Source of the DNA: Mesotoga sp. UBA6090
Lineage (GTDB): Bacteria > Thermotogota > Thermotogae > Petrotogales > Kosmotogaceae
Reading direction: 5' to 3'
Length of the DNA: 58,348 nucleotides
NCBI RefSeq assembly: GCF_002435945.1
Contig: NZ_DIXC01000043.1
Span: forward strand, 1 to 58,348
Program-made: the position numbers and the translations under genes
The notes under the pieces: generated by a model
Told to the model about the DNA's origin: nothing
The model's database searches: none
What the model saw: the letters and a program-made list of their open reading frames with translations, nothing else
Shown here: positions 52,637 through 58,348 of the stretch, piece by piece
Layout: the number at the start of each line of letters is the position of its first letter
Position numbering within the stretch: the stretch's first letter is position 1

Positions 52637-53179
52637 ATGTTCAGAAGGGAAAACAGAATCATTGAAGTGGCATCTCATGAGCTAGATCTTCATCCTGCCG
52701 CGCAGATGGTCGATCTGTACAAGCTCTTCTATCAGGGGACGTTTGGTCCCAGACATGTAATGGAGGATCAGGCGGCCGCCCTGAGATATCTGGCAGAGGA
52801 AATAGATTGCTCCGAGTTTGATCAAGTTCTGTGGCAGGACATAAGTTACATGGAGAACTTCTTCAGGATAAATCTGGTTCTTGTTAAGAACAGGCAGGTA
52901 CTGATCGACGATCTATTCCGCGCGCTGGTTGCCAGCACGAGAATCGGAGCCTCAATAACTCATGAAGAGTGGAGAGCAGAGTGGAAACAGATAGAAGAAG
53001 TTCTCATTGATTCGCTACCCGAGAGTGTCTTTACTCCCGAGTCTGCGATCGCTATCAGGGAGGCCCTTGAGACTGGTCAGCCCGTGCATCATAGTCTTTC
53101 ATACAAGAGGAGCTATCACCCTCATTACAGGGTAATAAGCCGTGAATGGTTCGAAAGACTCATAGGAATCACATACTGA
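52637..53179 (+). CDS. Conserved-looking cytoplasmic protein of unknown function
   Basis: The protein has 180 residues, with AGAGGAGG upstream and its own -10 box. It is helical, with LYKLFYQGTFGPRHVMEDQAAAL near the N terminus and a His-rich C-terminal SLSYKRSYHPHYRVI. There is no membrane segment or signal peptide. I do not recognise the family. It stands alone between a terminator and a gene-poor stretch. Confidence 0.75.
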   Translation: MFRRENRIIEVASHELDLHPAAQMVDLYKLFYQGTFGPRHVMEDQAAALRYLAEEIDCSEFDQVLWQDISYMENFFRINLVLVKNRQVLIDDLFRALVASTRIGASITHEEWRAEWKQIEEVLIDSLPESVFTPESAIAIREALETGQPVHHSLSYKRSYHPHYRVISREWFERLIGITY

Positions 53180-53867
53180 TCTGTTTCTCTGCATACTGCG
53201 TTTGTTCCGTTCTCCTAGTTTGCTTCTGTTATTAGTGAGTAATGAGGTGATTCTTTCGAATGCTTAGTTGCTTTCGTTCTGCTTGTCTGTGCTCAGGAGG
53301 ATGTGTTTTTCTAGATTGGAGACTCAGGTGAGATGTGGGGGAATCTTCTAGATCTGACGTTTTCAGAAGGCGGAGCGCCAAGAAATGAAGAGTATCCAGA
53401 CAGCCAACCTACAAGTTCACGAAACGCTTTGTTTGAGCCTAGTTCATCCGTATTCGCATTTCCCGCAGACGAAAAATCCGAAAGCGGATTATCCGTAGCC
53501 GGAAAACCCGCCTCTACTAAATAATGATATTACTAAAGGATACTTCGTATCCAGCAAGCTCGATTTATGACATATAAGCACCGGTGAAAATGTCTGAATA
53601 AAGAAGAGATCTGCAATCGAAGGGAAGCCCAAAATCGGAAGTTATTGCTGCTTTTTCGACAGCCCGCTGGTGATTGCATAGGATACTAGAGCTGTCGATA
53701 ATAGTAAGGAAACAGTTCAGATAATCCCCTTTTCTTGAGTCTCTATTCAAGGAAGATCCGCACTTGAAGGATTCATCTCCTGAAGGTGTTTTCGAAAAGC
53801 TTTCTCTATCCAATAGTTCCAGCAAAGAGTGACCAGTTATTTTATCGAGATACTTCCTTCTTGCAAA
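53180..53867. other. Gene-poor stretch
   Basis: No gene is supported. A 63-codon plus-strand frame (53333-53524) and a 120-codon minus-strand frame (53565-53927) have unconvincing composition and poor ribosome-binding sites. Repeated CCG/CGG-containing short motifs occur near 53460-53510. The stretch may be decayed sequence upstream of the frameshifted remnant. Confidence 0.4.
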
Positions 53868-54422
53868 ATGGAAATTGCTAGAAACAACTGGTTCTGGCTG
53901 CGAGCGCTTTTGCATCTTGGGTGCCACTGCAGGTTTACTCTTCGGTGAAGTACGTCTATAATAAGATTTCGTACTTCGAGAATGGAGAGCAAAAGGAAAT
54001 GATATACGGGGTAACGATCGATTGCGATGAAAACCATTTCATCCTGAATTATGATACCCCTCTTTCTACCCCTCAACACTGAGCTCACCTCAGACATGAT
54101 GTTCCGTCAGCAATTCTCAGTGATGATGTACATATTCCTGAATTCGATGTTATCCTTCATTTATGATGCAATTGACCTGCAAGAGCAGATGAATACGAAG
54201 CAATACGGATTTGGTACTTTCAAATACGAGAGACTGTATTCCGTAGATGGAAAGAATGGAACGTATACTGGAACAAAAGTCGCTTTATACAATGAGGACG
54301 GAGAGTTGTCGATGTACTGGATGATTGATCCAAACATTCCTTTCGCTCTTAAAACCTACATGGGCGACGATTACGAGGATGATTCTACTACAATTACTTT
54401 TTGCGACTATGCCCTCAGTTGA
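53868..54422 (+). pseudogene. Frameshifted gene of unknown function
   Basis: ATG 53868 begins a frame with a signal-like N terminus (IAKKQLVLAASAFASWVPLQ) and a protein-like sequence (YFENGEQKEMIYGVTIDCDE) that stops at 54081-54083. In the next frame, overlapping from about 54051, coding-like sequence continues to 54422 (SFIYDAIDLQEQMNTK, FGTFKYERLYSVDGK). The break sits in a C/T-rich run around 54055-54078, a likely indel site. About 180 residues would result if restored. No Shine-Dalgarno is seen. Alternatively these are two small unrelated genes. Confidence 0.5.
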
Positions 54423-54559
54423 TTGAGGATTCAATCAGAAGGAGTCTTCAGGCGCCTTTTTGTTTATAATAAATCAACGAGAGACCTGCCGAATGGAGTT
54501 CAGCAAGTCATAATTTCATCATGGTAGCTGATAGGAAATGACAGTTCAAGGAGGAAGGC

Positions 54560-55621
54560 ATGGATTTAGCGAGAATTAGGCACGACTTACATGAGATTCC
54601 GGAGATTGGATTCAATGAGTTCAAGACTCAAGAGTACATTATGAATTTCCTGGATCGATTATCTGTTCCCTACGAAAAGGTTGCGGGTACCGGAATCCTG
54701 GCGGAGTGGAAGAAGGTTGAAGGCCCCTTCGCTCTATTTCGAGCCGATATGGATGCTCTTCCTGTTTTTGAAGAAACAGATGCTCCATTCAAATCTACTT
54801 ATGAAGGTTTTATGCATGCTTGCGGCCATGATGTTCATATGACAATTCTCATTGGACTTATAGAGAGGGTAGTAAGAAACGATCTTAAGCGTAATTTTCT
54901 CTTTCTTTTCCAGCCGGCTGAAGAAGGCGGTGGCGGTGCTGCGAAATGCTTATCAAAATTGGAGCAATACGAGATAACCGAAGCCTGGGCACTGCACGTA
55001 AATGACGAATTCCCGGAAGGATCTGTTTACACAAAACCCGGCGTCCTCTTTGCATCGGCCTTCGAAATGGATTGCACTTTCAAGGGAAGGTCGGCACATG
55101 TTGCTTTCTATAAGCAGGGAAGAGACGCAATCGAAGGAGCCATGGACTTTCTTCATAGGGTCTATTCGGTAGATAGAGGAGATTCCGTACTCAGATTTGG
55201 ACTCATGCAGGGGGGCAGGGTTAGAAATGTGGTGGCAGATTTCTGCACTCTTTATGGAACAGTTAGAACTAAAGCTTTTGAACTTTCTGAAAAAGCAATT
55301 CTGGAGCTCGAAGAGCTTGGGAAAGAAGTCGCTACCGAAAGAGGTCTTAAGTTCTCTCAGGAGATTGGTTCAAAGTATCCACAGGTTCTTGTAGACGGAG
55401 ATCTTTACGATAAACTGTGCACCCTCGTCGATGTAAATCCGGTAGAAATGAAATACGTGGGGGAGGATTTTGGGGTGATCGCTATGAAATACCCTTCGGT
55501 ACTTTTCTGGTTGGGTACAGGAAGAGGAGAACAGCATGGACTACATAATTCAAGGTTTTTGCCTGCTGACTCTGTTATAGAAAAGGGTGTTGAGGTTTTC
55601 TGGAAGGCAGCCAACAACTAG
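54560..55621 (+). CDS. M20-family amidohydrolase (N-acyl amino acid deacylase type)
   Basis: The protein has 353 residues, with AAGGAGG 6 bases before ATG. The metal site MHACGHDVHM (C88, H90, D91, H93), EE at 121-122 and the LALHV-like WALHVNDEFPEG place it in the M20D amidohydrolase group, whose members remove acyl groups from amino acids or open related amides. It could be an N-acetyldiaminopimelate or hippurate-type deacylase; the neighbours do not decide. Its stop is one base from that of the convergent PCMT-like gene, with no terminator between. Confidence 0.88.
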   Translation: MDLARIRHDLHEIPEIGFNEFKTQEYIMNFLDRLSVPYEKVAGTGILAEWKKVEGPFALFRADMDALPVFEETDAPFKSTYEGFMHACGHDVHMTILIGLIERVVRNDLKRNFLFLFQPAEEGGGGAAKCLSKLEQYEITEAWALHVNDEFPEGSVYTKPGVLFASAFEMDCTFKGRSAHVAFYKQGRDAIEGAMDFLHRVYSVDRGDSVLRFGLMQGGRVRNVVADFCTLYGTVRTKAFELSEKAILELEELGKEVATERGLKFSQEIGSKYPQVLVDGDLYDKLCTLVDVNPVEMKYVGEDFGVIAMKYPSVLFWLGTGRGEQHGLHNSRFLPADSVIEKGVEVFWKAANN

Positions 55622-55622
55622 T

Positions 55623-56327
55623 CTACAGCTTTCGAAATCTTCCCTCTCGAAGCTCAAGCGAGAACTCGTTATCACTGTAGAGAGGGTCAGGTTTGGAGTT
55701 TTCTACCACCATAAAGACCGCTCCTGTTCTTATCTCAGCCCTTAAAGTGATTTCATCGAGTTTTTTGAATAGGAAGACGGGTGTGTTCATGTAGCTTCTG
55801 TGTATCGGGACGATAGATCTCGCTCCGATCTTCATTTGATTGAAAAGCTCTACGGTTATTCCCGGTAAGGCTACGGTGGAGATCATAGCATCGTACATAG
55901 CTTCTTCTTTGCAGCCATATCTACCGTCACCGATCACTATCCTCACATTGCTAAGGAGGTAGCGTCGCAAATTTCTCGAGGCAATTGATGCAACCGTCTT
56001 GTCGGTCTCCATTGAAACTACGCTTCCCTTTGTCAGCATTTTTCCAAGCAGACAAGCGCAGAAGCCGGTTCCAGTTCCAAGATCCAGTACCTTGTGGTCT
56101 TCGTGCAGTTTCAATTCTTCTATCATGCTTATCAAGAGAGATGGCTGAGTAGAAGTGGAGCAAATTTTCCCTGAGCTGGCAAGACTTACTAGCGCCCTGT
56201 CGGAGTAAGCCTCATCCGCTACTTCGGGGGAGACGAAATCCCCCCTGTCAAGTTCCATTAGGGCTGACTCCAGTCTGGGGTCGGTCAGGTAACCTGCTCT
56301 CTTCAGAAAACTCAGAAGCTCTCTCAT
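55623..56327 (-). CDS. Protein-L-isoaspartate O-methyltransferase-like protein
   Basis: The protein has 234 residues. It has the PCMT-like N terminus (MELDRGDFVSPEVADEAYSD), the substrate loop STSTQPSLL, and SAM motif VLDLGTGTGFCACLLGKML. PCMT repairs isoaspartyl damage in proteins. It may belong to the same operon as the stress genes upstream (21-base gap to the TSUP gene). Confidence 0.85.
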   Translation of the reverse strand: MRELLSFLKRAGYLTDPRLESALMELDRGDFVSPEVADEAYSDRALVSLASSGKICSTSTQPSLLISMIEELKLHEDHKVLDLGTGTGFCACLLGKMLTKGSVVSMETDKTVASIASRNLRRYLLSNVRIVIGDGRYGCKEEAMYDAMISTVALPGITVELFNQMKIGARSIVPIHRSYMNTPVFLFKKLDEITLRAEIRTGAVFMVVENSKPDPLYSDNEFSLELREGRFRKL

Positions 56328-56347
56328 GGAAAATCTGTCACACTCCT

Positions 56348-57079
56348 CTAGAACAAAAGATACTTAATGGCGTTTGCGACCACAATTATCAGCAGAATCC
56401 ATCTCACAAAACCGCTGCCTTTTCTTATAGATAGCCTGGCAGCAAAGTAAGCACCAACAATATTTCCTGCTGCGAGAACCAGGCCGGGAATCCAATAGAT
56501 CATTCCGTTAAGGATGAAGATCACCAGAGCAAAAACCGTGTAGATGAAGACGATAAGAATCTTCGTGAAATTCGTCCTCACAAGATCAAAGCCGTATGAA
56601 AAGGTAATCGCTCCAATCAGGAAGAAACCAACTCCCGCCTGTAAAAATCCCCCGTAGAAGCCCACACCGAAAAAGATTAGAGTTGAGAGGGCTCTCGAAG
56701 GTCTGGAAAAAGTGAGCCGCTTCGGTTTCAGTAACATAAGTAAAACTACGGCTAGGAGAGCTACTGCGATCACTTTCTCCAGCGCATCCTTGGGTATTGT
56801 CGAGACAAACATAGAACCTATGACTGAACCTATCGTTGCAGCCACTATCGCCGGAAGTATGGACTTGTCAAACCTCATACCCCCAGATCGAAAGGTCTTA
56901 ACTCCTATACCGCTTTCAAATATCACGCCCAGTCTATTGGTTGCATTGGCAATGGGCGGCGGCAATCCTATCCACATAAGTACCGGGAGAGTGACCATTG
57001 AGCCGCCTCCCGCCATAACATTCATAAAACCAGCAACGGCACCCGCGATATAAATAATTGCGAACTGTAATACTGTCAT
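56348..57079 (-). CDS. TSUP-family (TauE/SafE) permease
   Basis: The protein has 243 residues, with about seven or eight hydrophobic segments and two repeats each containing a glycine-rich helix (GFMNVMAGGGSMVTLPVLM and GGFLQAGVGFFLIG). Family members move sulfite, sulfoacetate, thiosulfate or other organic anions. It lies 15 bases after the MarR-type regulator gene, so it may be co-regulated with the peroxidase. Confidence 0.88.
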   Translation of the reverse strand: MTVLQFAIIYIAGAVAGFMNVMAGGGSMVTLPVLMWIGLPPPIANATNRLGVIFESGIGVKTFRSGGMRFDKSILPAIVAATIGSVIGSMFVSTIPKDALEKVIAVALLAVVLLMLLKPKRLTFSRPSRALSTLIFFGVGFYGGFLQAGVGFFLIGAITFSYGFDLVRTNFTKILIVFIYTVFALVIFILNGMIYWIPGLVLAAGNIVGAYFAARLSIRKGSGFVRWILLIIVVANAIKYLLF

Positions 57080-57094
57080 TTATCACTTCATCAA

Positions 57095-57580
57095 CTAGAT
57101 GGGAGAGTTGTTCGAGCCACCCATATTAATCTGCTTCATCAGCTTTTTCAGAGATGTCAAGAGAGAAGTGAATTCGCTTTGAGAAATGTTTACCTGATCG
57201 GCAATTTTCAGTGGAATGGCCAGTGCCTTATCCTTAAGTCTTTTTCCTTTCTCAGTTAAATTTATCAACACCTGCCTCTCATCGCCCTGGGACCTTTCTC
57301 TTGTCAGGAGACCCTGTTTCTCCATTCTCTTCAGCAAAGGAGTCAGGGTTCCGGAATCAAGAAATAGTCTTTCACCGAGTTCTTTCACAGTAAGCGGCTC
57401 CTTCTCCCAGAGAACAAGCATTGCCAGGTATTGGGGGTAGGTTATGCCGAATTCCGAAAGCAACGGTCTGTAAAGCCTTGTAACACCCCTTGAGCTGGAG
57501 TACAAAGCAAAACAAAGCTGATTGTCCAGTTTAAGGAGTTCTTCCCCTCTTGGAATCGCGACCCCTACTTTCTCACTCAC
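57095..57580 (-). CDS. MarR-family regulator, OhrR-like
   Basis: The protein has 161 residues. C23 in DNQLCFALYSSSR is at the reactive-cysteine position of OhrR, the organic peroxide sensor. The winged helix-turn-helix follows (LTVKELGERLFLDSGTLTPLLKRME, and a wing with RSQGDERQVL). It overlaps the peroxidase gene by 4 bases. It probably represses its own operon until its cysteine is oxidised. Confidence 0.88.
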   Translation of the reverse strand: MSEKVGVAIPRGEELLKLDNQLCFALYSSSRGVTRLYRPLLSEFGITYPQYLAMLVLWEKEPLTVKELGERLFLDSGTLTPLLKRMEKQGLLTRERSQGDERQVLINLTEKGKRLKDKALAIPLKIADQVNISQSEFTSLLTSLKKLMKQINMGGSNNSPI

Positions 57581-58056
57581 ATAACCGCCTCCTCAATCGC
57601 AGAACGAAATGTCTCGGGTTCCTCCTTCGGCTCGAATCTTCCAATTATTTCACCCTCTCGGTTAATCAAGAACTTCGTAAAGTTCCACTTCACTTTTCCT
57701 GAGAACTCCTTCTTCCCGCCACCTGAAGTAAGAAACTCATAGAGTGGATGAATGTCTTTCCCCTTCACGTGAATCTTCGAAAATAGCGGAAATGTAATGC
57801 CGAAGTTTGTACTGCAAAAAGCTTTTATATCTTCATCGCTTCCGGGCTCTTGGCCAAGAAAATCATTAGAAGGGAACCCTAGCACAACGAAATCTTTATC
57901 TTTGAATTCTTCAAAGATTTTCTGCAGACCGTCATACTGAGGAGTAAATCCGCATTTGCTGGCAGTATTCACCAACAACAGTACCTTCCCTTTGAAGTCT
58001 TCCATTGATTTATTCCATCCGTCAATCGTAGTCAGTTGAAAATCATAAATAGTCAT
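57577..58056 (-). CDS. Glutathione peroxidase-family thiol peroxidase
   Basis: The protein has 159 residues from ATG 58056 (GGAGGTG 5 bases upstream). The catalytic set is visible: C35 (NTASKCGFTPQ), Q69 (FLGQEPG), W124 and N125 (VKWNFTKFL). The selenocysteine position holds Cys. In organisms without glutathione, such enzymes use thioredoxin. It reduces hydroperoxides, protecting a strict anaerobe. Confidence 0.93.
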   Translation of the reverse strand: MTIYDFQLTTIDGWNKSMEDFKGKVLLLVNTASKCGFTPQYDGLQKIFEEFKDKDFVVLGFPSNDFLGQEPGSDEDIKAFCSTNFGITFPLFSKIHVKGKDIHPLYEFLTSGGGKKEFSGKVKWNFTKFLINREGEIIGRFEPKEEPETFRSAIEEAVM

Positions 58057-58077
58057 TATTTCACCTCCAATATTATT

Positions 58078-58096
58078 GTACACTATTTAGTTGTAC
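58078..58096. promoter_or_regulatory. Candidate OhrR-type operator of the peroxidase operon
   Basis: The inverted repeat reads GTACACTATTTAGTTGTAC; the half-sites GTACACTA and GTACAACTA match apart from one inserted A. It lies 22-40 bases before the peroxidase ATG and overlaps a possible minus-strand -10 box TACAAT (58082-58077). OhrR/MarR sites are often AT-rich palindromes of this size at this place. The remaining 58097-58348 contains a GGAAGCTTCC palindrome and nothing I can identify as a gene. Confidence 0.45.
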
Positions 58097-58348
58097 TATG
58101 GAAGCTTCCAAACTTCCAAACTTCATGAAAGCAGAAGAATCTGCAACTGCAATGCTTAATGGTATTTGCAGCTGACTAGGGAAGCTCAAGCCAGGATTCA
58201 ATCTAGGATTCTTCGACAGTATCTCTCTTTTACCGATTCCGAGTTTTCGTCACGAGTTGCGAGCCCTAACTACTTGCAAGCTTTTGATCATGGAGAACTG
58301 GATAATTAGGGTAATCGGGTGTGCGCACGTCCAGCTAAGGCAAGAATG

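Noticed and set aside
53565..53927. 120-codon minus-strand frame
   Set aside because: Poor ribosome-binding site, odd composition and antisense to the N-terminal part of the plus-strand remnant; no recognisable domain.

Overview
The window looks like a chromosome segment of a Thermotogota bacterium, most likely of the Kosmotogaceae and probably Mesotoga. This is inferred from the combination of an Rnf complex, a stand-alone TrpB2, MEP-pathway genes, a transketolase-rnc-prmA-uvrC string, and an encapsulin with EncFtn cargo. No rRNA, tRNA, CRISPR array, transposase or integrase was seen.

Layout. (1) 362-15285, minus strand: one tightly packed run, rnfCDGEAB - dxr - rseP - ispG - ldh - PEGA protein - EamA transporter - response regulator - histidine kinase - methyltransferase/acyltransferase fusion. 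Most neighbouring stops and starts overlap. It couples Na+ or H+/ferredoxin energetics, isoprenoid synthesis, lactate formation and envelope functions. (2) 15455-22153, minus strand: ndk, an rRNA methyltransferase, a PLPC-like protein, glgD, glgC, a small membrane protein and a secreted 5'-nucleotidase. (3) 22201-29806, plus strand: a housekeeping operon with pol III delta', ricT-like, tkt, rnc, prmA, DUF501 and uvrC. It starts from a divergent promoter that overlaps the ndk promoter. (4) 29839-31780, minus strand: HU, and trpB2 preceded by a complete tryptophan attenuator (promoter, leader peptide with three Trp codons in a row, antiterminator, terminator). The leader peptide is too short for ordinary gene calling.

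(5) 31780-33090: a repeat-rich divergent intergenic region. (6) 33092-43514, plus strand: a ten-gene catabolic operon with a nitrilase-family amidase, a CaiB-type CoA-transferase, an oxamate-carbamoyltransferase-like set (AllH/DUF2877, FdrA/AllF, a separate 61-residue module, AllG/DUF1116), a cyclase-family metal hydrolase and a three-subunit molybdenum hydroxylase. It looks like a route for fermenting a cyclic nitrogen compound to carbamoyl phosphate. (7) 43623-48302: ileS, convergent with an EncFtn-encapsulin iron-storage operon. (8) 48303-52446: repeats, then three pilin-like genes of different base composition, the second of which seems to start at ATT. (9) 52600-58096: an unknown gene, a frameshifted remnant, an M20 amidohydrolase, and a minus-strand peroxide-response set (glutathione peroxidase, OhrR-like regulator, TSUP permease, PCMT-like methyltransferase).

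Three intergenic regions (about 163-352, 32489-32990 and 48360-48700) carry an unusual repeat architecture: constant short linkers (ACTGGC, or CATCACTTC) alternate with short perfect hairpins whose stems differ from slot to slot and copy to copy. This and the trpB2 attenuator are the most unusual non-coding signals here; the AllFGH-Mo-hydroxylase cluster is the most interesting possible new pathway.
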